A program made the translations under genes and the position numbers. Source: Paenibacillus athensensis (lineage in GTDB: Bacteria; Bacillota; Bacilli; Paenibacillales; NBRC-103111). From it: a stretch of 64,000 nt of DNA. How positions within the stretch are numbered: position 1 is the first letter of the stretch; every line of letters starts with the position of its first letter. Below, piece by piece: positions 47,823 to 56,782 of this stretch. The stretch is from NCBI RefSeq assembly GCF_004514475.2, contig NZ_MYFO02000002.1, positions 248,001-312,000 on the forward strand, written 5' to 3'. The notes beneath the pieces were generated by a model that worked only from the letters and a program-made list of their open reading frames with translations, ran no database searches and had not been told where the DNA came from.

Positions 47823-47967
47823 TCATGATCGAGGTTGTGTCGAGGTGGAGAGGCGCGGCATGTACTGCCCGATAGGCGGGCGGCTTGGCGCAATGGCGGA
47901 TTAATTTGCCCGGGTTGTACATATACTGTTAGAGCGCACAAAGATCGTGGAACCGGGGGGATCGATA

Positions 47968-49041
47968 TTGGACCGATTTTGGAAAAATAAAAGCTTCGCC
48001 GCTCTGCTGTATGTGCTGCTGGGACTGCTGGCGATTTATTTGCTGCTGCAAATCAAGCCGCTGCTTGTCGGCGTTTTTCAGTTTTTGAAAGCAGTGCTGA
48101 CGCCTTTCTTTATCGCAATGATTATTTCTTATATATTGAATCCGGTTGTCAACGTGCTGAATCACCGCAAAGTGCCGCGCACAGTCGCCGTACTGCTGAT
48201 TTACAGCGTGTTTATTACGTCTGTGGTCGTCGTCATTATGAACGTGACGCCGATGTTCATCCGTCAGCTGGCCGAACTGAACGAGCATATGCCGCAGCTC
48301 GCCATGCGCGCCCAGTCGCTGATGGACGGCTTTAACCAGAACCGCTTGCTGCCCGACAGCGTGCGCCTCGGCTTTAACCATTCGCTGGCCAAGCTGGAAA
48401 GCGGAGTCGCGATGGCGATTTCCAACTACTTGAATCAGATCGGTTCGACGATCAATACGCTGTTCATTGTGTTTATCGTGCCGTTTCTGGCCTTTTACAT
48501 GCTCAAGGATTTTCAGCTGATGGAAAAAACCGCGATTGCGATCGTCCCTAAAAACCACCGCCGCAAAACGATCAATCTGCTGCTCGATATCGATTTGGCG
48601 CTTGGCAACTATATCCGCGGACAACTGCTCGTCTGCCTGATCGTCGGCGTGCTGGCTTACATCGGGTATTGGCTGATCGGCATGGAGTATCCGCTGCTGC
48701 TGGCTGCGGTTGTCGCGGTGTTTAACATTATTCCTTATCTGGGTCCCTTTTTTGGAGCGGCTCCGGCGCTGCTGATGGCTTCGACGATTTCGTTTAAAAT
48801 GGTGCTGCTCGTGCTGGGCGTCAACTTCGCCGTGCAAATTCTGGAGGGCAACGTCATTTCGCCGCAGGTGGTGGGCCGCTCGTTGCATATGCATCCGCTG
48901 TTTATCATTTTTGCGCTGCTGGTCGGTGGCGAGGTGGCGGGGGTGCTCGGCCTGATTCTCGCCGTGCCGTTTTTCGCTGTGATGAAGGTGATTGTCCAGC
49001 ATATTTTCCTGCATTATGTGCATCGGCCGACGCCGACCTGA
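47968..49041 (+). CDS. AI-2E (UPF0118) family permease, YrrI-like
   Basis: 357 residues, about eight helices with a large loop near residues 90-145. Typical motifs: PFFIAMIISYILNPVVN, FIVPFLAFYMLKD, NIIPYLGPFFGAAPALLMA and VGGEVAGVLGLILAVP. The family includes Na+/H+ antiporters and the putative AI-2 exporter; the substrate is not predictable. TTG 47968 lies seven bases after GGGGGG. B. subtilis YrrI has the same place upstream of alaS. Confidence 0.88.
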   Translation: MDRFWKNKSFAALLYVLLGLLAIYLLLQIKPLLVGVFQFLKAVLTPFFIAMIISYILNPVVNVLNHRKVPRTVAVLLIYSVFITSVVVVIMNVTPMFIRQLAELNEHMPQLAMRAQSLMDGFNQNRLLPDSVRLGFNHSLAKLESGVAMAISNYLNQIGSTINTLFIVFIVPFLAFYMLKDFQLMEKTAIAIVPKNHRRKTINLLLDIDLALGNYIRGQLLVCLIVGVLAYIGYWLIGMEYPLLLAAVVAVFNIIPYLGPFFGAAPALLMASTISFKMVLLVLGVNFAVQILEGNVISPQVVGRSLHMHPLFIIFALLVGGEVAGVLGLILAVPFFAVMKVIVQHIFLHYVHRPTPT

Positions 49042-49057
49042 TGCGCGTCTGCAGATG

Positions 49058-49098
49058 CCAAAACCCCCTTGCGCCGCGTGGGCGCAAGGGGGTTTTGG
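49058..49098. terminator. Strong bidirectional hairpin
   Basis: CCAAAACCCCCTTGCGCC / GGCGCAAGGGGGTTTTGG, an 18-bp perfect stem with a 5-base loop. The A4/T4 ends make it usable from both sides: for the AI-2E permease gene on the plus strand and for the candidate small RNA on the minus strand. Confidence 0.85.
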
Positions 49099-49192
49099 CG
49101 AGGTTTTTTGAGGATATATCGAGTAAAGCTTGCAAGACTAGAAGCCATTGTAAATGTCCATTTAGCGGGGGGCGCTAAGTGATGACCTTACA
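49058..49192 (-). ncRNA. Candidate Fur-controlled small RNA, about 135 nt
   Basis: Minus strand, starting about seven bases after a consensus TATAAT and ending in the 18-bp hairpin at 49058-49098. Near its 5' end, 49178-49162 folds as UUAGCG-CCCCC-CGCUAA, a hairpin presenting five C in the loop. Unpaired C-rich loops are the mRNA-pairing seeds of the Fur-controlled RNA FsrA of B. subtilis (established). Only a seven-codon frame without a ribosome site and a spurious frame are present, so it is probably non-coding. Expression is not proven by sequence. Confidence 0.65.
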
Positions 49193-49198
49193 TGTGTC

Positions 49199-49227
49199 AT
49201 TATACAGAGAATGAGAATCATTGTCAA
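49199..49227 (-). promoter_or_regulatory. Consensus promoter overlapped by a Fur box
   Basis: Minus strand: TTGACA (49227-49222), 17-base spacer, TATAAT (49204-49199), a full sigma-A consensus. The same bases carry GAGAATGAGAATCATTGTC at 49207-49225, 16 of 19 identical to the Fur consensus GATAATGATAATCATTATC; the 7-1-7 core is 49212-49226. Fur-iron would cover the -35 and spacer. Confidence 0.82.
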
Positions 49228-49280
49228 TGTGATTTTTGAGAAAAAAGGATCGACTTGCACTGCTCTTGCTCAAAGACTGA

Positions 49281-50027
49281 TCATGCCACCGTGAGAATGA
49301 TCGGCGCTTTTTTGGTAATGATCAGGGTATGCTCATGCTGTGCGGCAAAGCTGTTGTCAGGTACGCGCATAGTCCAGCCGTCGGGCTGCTCGACGACGTA
49401 TTGCGCCCCGGTCGACAAAAAGGGCTCAATCGTAATGACCAGACCTTCGGTCAGCACACGCTGATCGTGTTTGTTATAGACAGGCCAAATCTCTTGCGGC
49501 GCTTCATGCAGCGATTTGCCGATACCGTGGCTGCACAGGTTCCGGATCACCTGATAACCGCCTTTGGCTGCTTCGCGTTCGATGATTCTTCCGATTTCAT
49601 TCAATTTGACGCCATGCTTCAGTGAAGCGATGACTGCCATCATCGTGTGACGGGTGTGCTGGCACAAGCGCAATAAAGCCGGATTCACCGGAGGGACAAC
49701 AAACGAATGTCCCGCATCTGCGAAGTAGCCGTCCAGCTCGGCCGAAACATCGATATTGATCAAATCGCCGGGCCGGATGACGCGATCTCCCGGTATGCCG
49801 TGCGCTACGTCATGGTTGATGCTGATACAGGTATGGCCGGGAAACTGGTAGATGGCTTTGGGCGCGGATACAGCGCCGTGTTTTTTCAAGAACCTGCCGC
49901 CGATTTCGTCCAGCTCCCGGGTGGTCATTCCGATCCGCGTGCAGCGTTTCATTTCGCGAATCGTTCTGGCCACGATGCTGCCGATTTTTTTCAGCGCTTC
50001 GATATCGCTTTGCGATTCTATCGTCAT
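49281..50027 (-). CDS. map: Methionine aminopeptidase type I (MapB-like)
   Basis: Removes N-terminal Met from new proteins. With 248 residues it is close to B. subtilis MapB (249) and contains KKHGAVSAPKAIYQFPGHTCISINHDVAHGIPG. Metal ligands are visible: Asp in NIDVSAELDGYFAD (two Asp), His in SHGIGKSLHE, Glu in ITIEPF and Glu in AAQHEHTLII. AAGGAG eight bases before ATG 50027. It is divergent from alaS. A housekeeping map gene is expected elsewhere (ribosomal cluster). Confidence 0.93.
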   Translation of the reverse strand: MTIESQSDIEALKKIGSIVARTIREMKRCTRIGMTTRELDEIGGRFLKKHGAVSAPKAIYQFPGHTCISINHDVAHGIPGDRVIRPGDLINIDVSAELDGYFADAGHSFVVPPVNPALLRLCQHTRHTMMAVIASLKHGVKLNEIGRIIEREAAKGGYQVIRNLCSHGIGKSLHEAPQEIWPVYNKHDQRVLTEGLVITIEPFLSTGAQYVVEQPDGWTMRVPDNSFAAQHEHTLIITKKAPIILTVA

Positions 50028-50163
50028 ACGAGCTCTCCTTTGGTGGTGATGAGTTGCAATTTGGCTTGTTGCCTGTTTTTTTCTTATTCGATGAAGTCGG
50101 GGCTTATTCCTGCGACGGCGGAGAACGGTTGACCGATTCCGCTTGGCTTAGGGCTGCTCGCGG

Positions 50164-50192
50164 TTGACAGCGGCGCGGCGTATCGCTATAAT
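50164..50192 (+). promoter_or_regulatory. Consensus sigma-A promoter of alaS
   Basis: TTGACA at 50164-50169, 17-base spacer, TATAAT at 50187-50192: full consensus at both hexamers. Confidence 0.92.
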
Positions 50193-50198
50193 TTGCCT

Positions 50199-50462
50199 TA
50201 ATCAAGATCTGTAAAGCGCCGATGAAACTTTAGTAAGCCTTGCAATCCACCGTCAGAGAGAAAGCTTGTTAGCTGCGCTGCCTGCGCGCTTTCGCTGCGA
50301 GAGCTTTCCGGTATCGGGATGGCCGAACGCTGGTTTCGGAGCGCGGGAGAACCCCGCCGGTTGAACCCGTTACTGTTCAGACAAGGAGATTGCTGCTGTA
50401 TGGAGCAATAACCAGGGTGGTACCGCGATGATTCGTCCCTGTTTCGACAGGGGCGTTTTTTG
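50199..50462 (+). promoter_or_regulatory. T-box riboswitch upstream of alaS, specifier GCU (Ala)
   Basis: Stem I: GAAAC-UUUAGUA-AGCC (AGTA at 50232-50235) pairs with GGCC-GAAC-GCU-G-GUUUC; the specifier GCU is at 50329-50331, matching alanine. The T-box AACCAGGGTGGTACCGCG is at 50410-50427, with UGGU fitting an A discriminator. The terminator CGTCCCTG / CAGGGGCG with six T is at 50435-50462. Uncharged tRNA-Ala should favour the antiterminator. Confidence 0.95.
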
Positions 50463-50514
50463 TTTTTATATCCAATAGCTGATGCTGAAGATGACGATGG
50501 AGGTCTGATGTTCA

Positions 50515-53142
50515 ATGAAAGCAAGTGAAATCCGTTCCAAATGGTTGGCGTTTTTCGCCGAAAAGGGCCACAAAATCGAGCCGAGCTCTTCGCTCGTGCC
50601 GCATAACGATCCTTCGCTGCTCTGGATCAACGCCGGGATGGCTCCGTTAAAGGCGTATTTCGACGGCCGCATCGTGCCGGACAATCCGCGCATCGCCAAC
50701 GCGCAGAAATGCATCCGCACCAACGATATCGAGAATGTCGGCAAAACCCGCCGTCATCATACGTTTTTCGAAATGCTCGGCAACTTCTCGATTGGCGACT
50801 ACTTTAAGGAAGAAGTCATCACCTGGGCGTGGGAGTTTCTGACCGACCCGAAATGGATCGGCTTCGACCCGGAGCGCCTGTCCGTCACGGTGTACCCGGA
50901 GGATACGGAAGCGTTTGATTATTGGAATAAAAAAATCGGTCTGCCGGAAGAGCGCATCTACAAGCTGCAGGATAACTTCTGGGACATCGGCGAAGGCCCG
51001 TGCGGTCCTTGTACGGAAATTTTTTACGACCGCGGCGACGCTTACGGCGATTTGAACGATCCCGAGTGCTGGCCGGGCGGCGAAAACGAGCGCTTCCTGG
51101 AAGTATGGAACCTCGTCTTCTCGCAGTTCAACCATAATAAAGATGGTAGCTATACGCCGCTTCCGAACAAAAATATCGACACTGGCGCCGGTCTGGAGCG
51201 CTTTGCGTCGATTCTGCAGAACGTCGATTCCAACTTCGACACCGATCTGTTTATGCCGATTATTGAAAAAACGTGCGAGCTGGCCGGCGTCCAGTATCAC
51301 GTTCATATGGAAACCGACGTGGCGCTCAAGGTCATTGCCGACCACATCCGCACGGTGGCGTTCTCGGTGGGCGACGGGGTGCTGCCGAGCAATGAAGGCC
51401 GCGGCTACGTCATTCGACGCCTGCTGCGCCGCGCGGTTCGCTACGGCAAGGTCATCGGTATGGACAAGCCGTTCCTCTATTTGCTGGTGCCAATTGTCGG
51501 CGAGATAATGGGCGTCTACTACCCGGAGGTGGTGGACAAGCGCGAGTTTATCGAGAAGGTGATCCGCACCGAAGAGGAACGTTTCCACGAAACGCTGAGC
51601 GACGGTCTGGCGATTCTTGCCGACATGGTCGGCCGGACGATTGGCGCCGGAAGCAGCCAGATCAGCGGACCGGATGCGTTCAAGCTGTATGACACGTATG
51701 GCTTCCCGTTCGATTTGACCGAGGACTTTGCCGCAGAGAAGGGCTTGACCGTCGACCGCGCCGGCTTTGACGCCGCGATGCAGGAGCAGCGCGACCGCGC
51801 CCGCGAAGCGCGCAAGGATGAAGGAAGCATGAAGGTGCAGGGCGGCCCGCTGGCTGATTTTACGGTTAAAAGCGAATTTGTTGGTTATAATGATTTGGTA
51901 GCGAATGCTAATGTGATTGCCATTGTGCATGAAAATCAGTTTGCCGATATTGTTGGCTCAGGCGAGACGTGCCAGGTCGTGCTCGACCGCACGCCGTTCT
52001 ATGCGGAAAGCGGCGGTCAGGTGAGCGACCACGGCTTCTTGCGCAGCGACAACGTCACCCTGCGAGTGGAGAACGTTGGTAAAGCGCCGCACGGCCAGCA
52101 TGTGCACAGCGTCGTCGTGGAATCGGGCGTGCTGCGCAAGGGCGATTCGCTGACCGCGATCGTCACGCAGGAGAAGCGCAGCGATACGATCAAAAACCAT
52201 ACGGCAACCCATCTGCTGCACAAAGCGCTCAAAGAGGTGCTCGGCGAGCACGTCAATCAGGCCGGCTCGCTGGTGGAGCCGGAGCGTCTGCGCTTTGACT
52301 TCTCGCATTTCGGCGGCATCAGCGCCGAGGAGCTGCAAGACATCGAGCAGCGCGTCAACGCCCAGGTGTGGGCCGACACGGCTGTCGACATCAGCCTCAA
52401 GCCGATTGCCGAAGCGAAGTCGCTTGGCGCAATGGCGCTATTCGGCGAGAAATACGGCGATATCGTACGCGTTGTGCGCGTCGGCGACTACAGCCTGGAG
52501 CTGTGCGGCGGCTGCCACGTCACGAATACGGGACAAATCGGCCTGTTTAAAATTTTGAGCGAATCCGGCATCGGCTCCGGCATCCGGCGGATTGAAGCGG
52601 TCACCGGCCGCCACGCCTACGCGTATCTCGACAGCCAGCTTCAACTGCTGCGCGAAGCGGCCAGCCTGCTCAAGTCGAGCTTGCCCGACGTGCCCAAGCG
52701 TCTTGAAGGCACGCTGCAGCAGCTCAAGGAGCTGTCGCGCGAGAACGAGTCGCTGCGCGGCAAGCTGAGCCGCATCGAAGCCGGATCGCTCACCGATCAG
52801 GTCAAGGATGTCGGCGGCGTCGCGGTTCTGGCGGCGCAGGTCAACGCAGCCGATATGGATTCGCTGCGCCAGGTGGCCGACGAGATGAAGCTCAAGCTCG
52901 GCTCGGCCGTCATCGTGCTGGGCGCGGCCGCCGACGACAAGGTCAACCTTGTGGCAGCCGTCAGCCCGGAGCTGGTCAAGCAAGGCTATCACGCCGGCAA
53001 GCTGATCAAGGAAGTGGCGGCGGAATGCGGCGGCAGCGGCGGGGGACGCCCGGATATGGCGCAAGCCGGCGGCAAGGAAATTTCCAAGCTGCCTGCGGCG
53101 CTGGCCAAGGTGGAATCGCTGGTCGCGCTGCAAAAAGCATAA
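50515..53142 (+). CDS. alaS: AlaS, alanyl-tRNA synthetase
   Basis: 875 residues, full length. Class II catalytic domain starting [23 protein letters not shown] with [22 protein letters not shown]; editing domain with [11 protein letters not shown] and the CGGCHVTNT motif; C-terminal C-Ala/DHHA1 domain ([12 protein letters not shown]). GGAGG precedes ATG 50515. It is under the T-box leader and transcribed from a consensus promoter. Confidence 0.98.
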   Translation: MKASEIRSKWLAFFAEKGHKIEPSSSLVPHNDPSLLWINAGMAPLKAYFDGRIVPDNPRIANAQKCIRTNDIENVGKTRRHHTFFEMLGNFSIGDYFKEEVITWAWEFLTDPKWIGFDPERLSVTVYPEDTEAFDYWNKKIGLPEERIYKLQDNFWDIGEGPCGPCTEIFYDRGDAYGDLNDPECWPGGENERFLEVWNLVFSQFNHNKDGSYTPLPNKNIDTGAGLERFASILQNVDSNFDTDLFMPIIEKTCELAGVQYHVHMETDVALKVIADHIRTVAFSVGDGVLPSNEGRGYVIRRLLRRAVRYGKVIGMDKPFLYLLVPIVGEIMGVYYPEVVDKREFIEKVIRTEEERFHETLSDGLAILADMVGRTIGAGSSQISGPDAFKLYDTYGFPFDLTEDFAAEKGLTVDRAGFDAAMQEQRDRAREARKDEGSMKVQGGPLADFTVKSEFVGYNDLVANANVIAIVHENQFADIVGSGETCQVVLDRTPFYAESGGQVSDHGFLRSDNVTLRVENVGKAPHGQHVHSVVVESGVLRKGDSLTAIVTQEKRSDTIKNHTATHLLHKALKEVLGEHVNQAGSLVEPERLRFDFSHFGGISAEELQDIEQRVNAQVWADTAVDISLKPIAEAKSLGAMALFGEKYGDIVRVVRVGDYSLELCGGCHVTNTGQIGLFKILSESGIGSGIRRIEAVTGRHAYAYLDSQLQLLREAASLLKSSLPDVPKRLEGTLQQLKELSRENESLRGKLSRIEAGSLTDQVKDVGGVAVLAAQVNAADMDSLRQVADEMKLKLGSAVIVLGAAADDKVNLVAAVSPELVKQGYHAGKLIKEVAAECGGSGGGRPDMAQAGGKEISKLPAALAKVESLVALQKA

Positions 53143-53251
53143 ATATTTTTGTCCGGGACAGGAATTTCTGCGCAAACAGAGAATATATCACAATATACAA
53201 CAAATATTTACCTATTTTTTACAGCGGTAGTGGAAAGCGGGGTGCCCGGAT

Positions 53252-53512
53252 ATGAGTTCCATGGATAAAACAATGAAATTCAACGTCAAAGCCGAAGAAA
53301 TCGAAACGTCGCCTAAGGAAGTGCTGCTGGCCGTCTATGACGCGCTTCAGGAGAAAGGCTACAACCCGATTAACCAGATCGTCGGATATCTGCTTTCCGG
53401 CGACCCGGCCTATATTCCGCGCCATAACAACGCACGCAGCCTGATTCGCAAACGGGAACGCGACGAGCTGATTGAAGAGCTGGTCCGCTCCTATCTGGGG
53501 CAGCACAAGTAA
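53252..53512 (+). CDS. ireB: IreB-family regulatory phosphoprotein (YrzL-like)
   Basis: 86 residues: [59 protein letters not shown] is the family core. In Enterococcus IreB is a substrate of the PASTA kinase IreK; in Bacillus the homologue is YrzL, in the same alaS-yrzL-yrrK order. Thr residues near the N-terminus are possible phosphosites, as in IreB. ATG 53252 or 53261. It starts an operon with ruvX. Confidence 0.93.
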   Translation: MSSMDKTMKFNVKAEEIETSPKEVLLAVYDALQEKGYNPINQIVGYLLSGDPAYIPRHNNARSLIRKRERDELIEELVRSYLGQHK

Positions 53513-53531
53513 GGGAGAGCAGCAGCCGAAG

Positions 53532-53948
53532 ATGAGATGGATGGGCCTGGATTACGGGGACAAGACGATCGGCGTGGCGCTTAGCGACGAGCTGGGCTTT
53601 ACGGCGCAAGGGCTGGAGGTCATTCAGCGCGGCAAGCCCGGACGGGACTGGCAGCGGCTGGAGGAGCTTGTCGGGCAATACGGCGTGAGCCTGATCGTTG
53701 TAGGCTTGCCGAAAAATATGAACAACACGATTGGTCCTCGCGGAGAGCTGTGCATCGCTTTTGCCGAGGAAGTGAAGCAAAAATTAAACGTGCCTGTACA
53801 CATGTGGGATGAGCGTCTGACGACGGCGGCGGCGACGCGAACGCTGCTCGAAGCGGACATGAGCCGCAAGAAGCGCAAGGCGGTTGTCGACAAGATGGCC
53901 GCTGCGCTCATTCTGCAAGGGTACATGGATGCGAATATGAAGAGGTGA
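53532..53948 (+). CDS. ruvX: RuvX/YqgF-family Holliday junction resolvase-like nuclease
   Basis: 138 residues, the same length as B. subtilis YrrK. RNase H-like fold with the acidic motif [34 protein letters not shown] and [10 protein letters not shown], and the late Asp in [11 protein letters not shown]. The family is linked to 16S rRNA 5'-end maturation and to junction processing. ATG 53532 gives the conserved start. It overlaps no neighbour; the DUF1292 gene follows after six bases. Confidence 0.94.
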   Translation: MRWMGLDYGDKTIGVALSDELGFTAQGLEVIQRGKPGRDWQRLEELVGQYGVSLIVVGLPKNMNNTIGPRGELCIAFAEEVKQKLNVPVHMWDERLTTAAATRTLLEADMSRKKRKAVVDKMAAALILQGYMDANMKR

Positions 53949-53954
53949 GGATAC

Positions 53955-54266
53955 ATGTCCAAAGACGAATTGCGCGAAGAAGAACCGGAAATCATTTATA
54001 TCCCTGACGATGAAGGAAATGAAGAAGAGTTCGAAGTCATCATGAAATTCGAAGTGGACGGTTCCGACAAGAAGTATATGATGGTCGTGCCGCTGGAAAG
54101 CAGCGATGACGAGGACAGCGAAGAGGTGTATGCGTTCCGCTACGAAGAGGACGAGAACGGCGACGATTTGAAGCTGTTCACAATCGAAGACGAGGAAGAG
54201 TGGAATATCGTCGAAGAAACGTTCAACACGTTGATGGCTGAATTTGCCGAGGACGAAGAAGCATGA
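53955..54266 (+). CDS. DUF1292 protein (YrzB-like), first copy
   Basis: 103 residues, strongly acidic; core EFEVIMKFEVDGSDKKYMMVVPLES ... YAFRYEEDENGDDLKLFTIEDEEEWNIVEETFN is the DUF1292 signature. Function unknown. B. subtilis YrzB occupies the same place after yrrK. The stop overlaps the next start (ATGA), so translation of the pair is coupled. Confidence 0.9.
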   Translation: MSKDELREEEPEIIYIPDDEGNEEEFEVIMKFEVDGSDKKYMMVVPLESSDDEDSEEVYAFRYEEDENGDDLKLFTIEDEEEWNIVEETFNTLMAEFAEDEEA

Positions 54267-54559
54267 GCGAGACGCAAAACGGCGTATTGCGGAATGCTTT
54301 TGGGGATGATATCATTCTGTTTGATGAGCAGAACGAATCTACGGTGTATCGCCTGTTAACCGAATTCGTCCACGGCGGGATCTCTTATGCGGTATTGCAG
54401 TCAGAGGCGCTGAAGAAAGAGGACGAAGTAGCCATCTTTCGCATTGTGACCGACCCGGAGGGGCAGCACGAGCTGGAGACGATCGAAGACGACGATGAGT
54501 GGGAAACCGTGTCGGAAATCTACGATGAAATGATGTTTCCGGTGAAGGATGACTTGTAG
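54263..54559 (+). CDS. DUF1292 protein, second copy
   Basis: 98 residues with the same plan as the preceding gene: NAFGDDIILFDEQNESTVYRLLTEFVHGGISYAVLQSE, VAIFRIVTDPEGQHELETIEDDDEWETVSEIYDEMM. The two proteins are clearly diverged, so this is an old duplication. B. subtilis has a single copy here. A strong terminator follows. Confidence 0.85.
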   Translation: MSETQNGVLRNAFGDDIILFDEQNESTVYRLLTEFVHGGISYAVLQSEALKKEDEVAIFRIVTDPEGQHELETIEDDDEWETVSEIYDEMMFPVKDDL

Positions 54560-54571
54560 GACTATTCACCC

Positions 54572-54598
54572 GAGCGGAGCGCATCCGCTCTTTTTTTT
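54572..54598 (+). terminator. Terminator of ireB-ruvX-DUF1292
   Basis: GAGCGGA-gcgca-TCCGCTC perfect stem and eight T. Confidence 0.93.
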
Positions 54599-54626
54599 GT
54601 GTTCACAGGAGGGGAGAATCAGGAAC

Positions 54627-55754
54627 GTGATCGATGACAACGAGCGGGAGACGGATTTTTCGGAAGATGAATACGAGGAGACGGACAAGCCGAAACGCGG
54701 ACGGCGGATTGCGCTGATCGTCGTTGCCTTGCTGCTGCTGTTGGTAGTCGGCGGCGCGGGCGGCGTGGCGCTGTTTGTCGCCCAGGCGCTACAGCCGGTG
54801 GAGCCATCGGCGCAAGAGGTGCGGATTACGATTCCGCAGGGAGCCAGCTCGCTGCAAATCGCCAAGCTGCTGGAGGAGCAGGGGCTGATCCGCAGCGCGA
54901 CGATTTTTCGGTATTATTTGAAGCTGGAAGGGCAGGGCTCGCGCTTTCAGGCGGGCGAATACAGCATGACGCCGGGCATGACGCTCGATCAGATGATCGG
55001 CAAGCTGAACGACGGCGACATCGTCAAGGAAGAAGTCATTCGCGTGACGATTCCCGAGGGCTTTACGGTGCAGCAGATCGCGGACAAGCTGGGCGAGGAT
55101 ACGCCTTGGCGGGCAGAGACGTTTTTACAGGAGGTCGATACGCCGTCGCGGTTTCAAGCAAGCGCGCTCACGGGATTTCCCGAAAGCCAGGACCTCAGGC
55201 ATAAGCTGGAGGGTTATCTGTTCCCCGAGACGTACGAGTTCAAGAAGGGCGCAAGCGAGCAGGAGTTTATCGAACGCACGCTGCAGGAGCTGGACAAAAA
55301 GCTGGGGACGCTCCCCGCGGATTGGCCGGACAAGCTCAAGCAGCGCGGGCTGACGCTGCATCAGCTGCTCACGGTCGCTTCGCTGATCGAACGCGAGGTG
55401 GTTGTCGACGAGGAGCGGCCGCTTGTAGCCGGCGTTATTTACAATCGCTTGGCGCAGAAAATGCCCCTGCAGATTGACGCGACGGTGCAGTATTTGTTCG
55501 ACAAGCCCAAGGAGCGATTGCTGGAGAAGGATTTGCAGATTTCAAGCCCTTATAATACGTATTTGAATCCTGGCCTCCCCCCGGGGCCGATTGCCAGTCC
55601 CAGCCTCGCTTCGATTCAAGCGGCGCTGTATCCGGCGGAAACGAAATATTTGTTTTACGTGACCAAAAAAGACGGCTCGCAAGCGCATTTGTTTGCCGAG
55701 ACGTACGAGCAGCACAAAAAAAATATCGCCGCCAGCAAAAAGATGACGCCGTAA
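54627..55754 (+). CDS. mltG: MltG, endolytic peptidoglycan transglycosylase
   Basis: Cuts nascent glycan strands and sets their length. 375 residues: acidic cytoplasmic tail (1-25), one helix (28-52), LysM-like subdomain (TIPQGASSLQIAKLLEEQGLI), and the YceG catalytic domain with ASLIEREVVVDEERPLVAGVIYNRL (E255 probable catalytic Glu) and YNTYLNPGLPPGPIASPSLASI. GTG 54627 is preferred; upstream in-frame sequence lies in the terminator of the previous operon. The B. subtilis homologue is YrrL in the same position. Confidence 0.94.
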   Translation: MIDDNERETDFSEDEYEETDKPKRGRRIALIVVALLLLLVVGGAGGVALFVAQALQPVEPSAQEVRITIPQGASSLQIAKLLEEQGLIRSATIFRYYLKLEGQGSRFQAGEYSMTPGMTLDQMIGKLNDGDIVKEEVIRVTIPEGFTVQQIADKLGEDTPWRAETFLQEVDTPSRFQASALTGFPESQDLRHKLEGYLFPETYEFKKGASEQEFIERTLQELDKKLGTLPADWPDKLKQRGLTLHQLLTVASLIEREVVVDEERPLVAGVIYNRLAQKMPLQIDATVQYLFDKPKERLLEKDLQISSPYNTYLNPGLPPGPIASPSLASIQAALYPAETKYLFYVTKKDGSQAHLFAETYEQHKKNIAASKKMTP

Positions 55755-55819
55755 AGCCCGCGGCGGCTCCTACGCTTGGTGGAAATCGATATCCTAAGCA
55801 GGGAAGGAACGATTCAGTC

Positions 55820-56755
55820 ATGAGAAAACCGGAATTGCTCATTAATGCGGGCTCCGTTTCCGATATACAAAGATATATAGCTGCTGGAGCCGACGCCGTG
55901 CTGGTTGGCGAGCAGCGCTACGGTTTGCGGCTGCCCGGGGACTTGACGCCGGAGGAGCTTGCGCCGGCTGTAGCGTGGGCGCACGGCCGGGGAGCCAAGG
56001 TGTATGCGGCGGTGAACCGCATCTTCGACAACGCCTCGCTGCCCGGGCTGGCCGCTTATATCGAACGGCTTGCCGCTATCGGCGTCGACGCGCTCGTATT
56101 CGGCGATCCGGCTGTGCTGACCGCGGTACGTCAGCTTGAATCGGCACGCAGACCCAAGCTGCATTGGAATGCGGAAATGACATCAACGAATTATGCGACG
56201 GCCAACTATTGGGCCGGACAGGGTGCGGCGCGCGCCGTGCTGGCCCGCGAGCTCAACATGGAGCAAGTGCTGGAATTCAAGCGGAAGGCTAGCGTGGAAG
56301 CGGAGGTGCAGGTGCACGGTATAACGAATATTTATCATTCCAGACGCGAGCTGGTGAAAAGCTATCTGGAGCATCAGGGACGCCGTGCAGACGGCGAAGA
56401 CCGTTCGGCGGATCGCGGACTGTTCCTGATCGAGAAGGAGCGTCAGGACCAGCGGTATCCGATCTTTGAAGACAGCGCCGGCACGCACATAATGAGCTCC
56501 GAGGATATTTGCATGCTCGACGCGCTGCCCGAGCTGATCGACGGCGGTGTGGACAGCTTCAAAATCGACGGGCTGCTCAAGTCTGCGCTATACAATGAAA
56601 CCGCGATACGCAGCTACCGCGCGGCGATTGACGCCTACGCAGCCGATCCGGCGGGTTATGCGTTTGACCCCGAATGGCTGGCGGCGATCGAGCGGCTGCA
56701 GGACCCGGAGCGTGAGCTTACCTACGGCTTTTTTTATAAGGAACAGGTCTATTGA
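55820..56755 (+). CDS. trhP1: TrhP1-like U32 protein, tRNA hydroxylation
   Basis: 311 residues, U32 peptidase family, matching B. subtilis YrrN (now TrhP1), which with TrhP2 makes 5-hydroxyuridine at tRNA position 34 using prephenate. The N-terminal KPELLINAGSVSDIQRYIAAGADAVLVG is the family start. The conserved Cys cluster of active U32 enzymes is absent: the equivalent region reads VQVHGITNIYHSRRELV. It probably acts as a non-iron-sulfur partner of the next gene. Confidence 0.88.
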   Translation: MRKPELLINAGSVSDIQRYIAAGADAVLVGEQRYGLRLPGDLTPEELAPAVAWAHGRGAKVYAAVNRIFDNASLPGLAAYIERLAAIGVDALVFGDPAVLTAVRQLESARRPKLHWNAEMTSTNYATANYWAGQGAARAVLARELNMEQVLEFKRKASVEAEVQVHGITNIYHSRRELVKSYLEHQGRRADGEDRSADRGLFLIEKERQDQRYPIFEDSAGTHIMSSEDICMLDALPELIDGGVDSFKIDGLLKSALYNETAIRSYRAAIDAYAADPAGYAFDPEWLAAIERLQDPERELTYGFFYKEQVY

Positions 56756-56782
56756 TTTCTCAATAAAAGGTGTGAAACGGAC

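Noticed and set aside
48905-49135. 76-residue minus-strand frame (TTG start) crossing the small-RNA region
   Set aside because: It runs through the terminator hairpin and into the antisense of the permease gene, and has no ribosome site.
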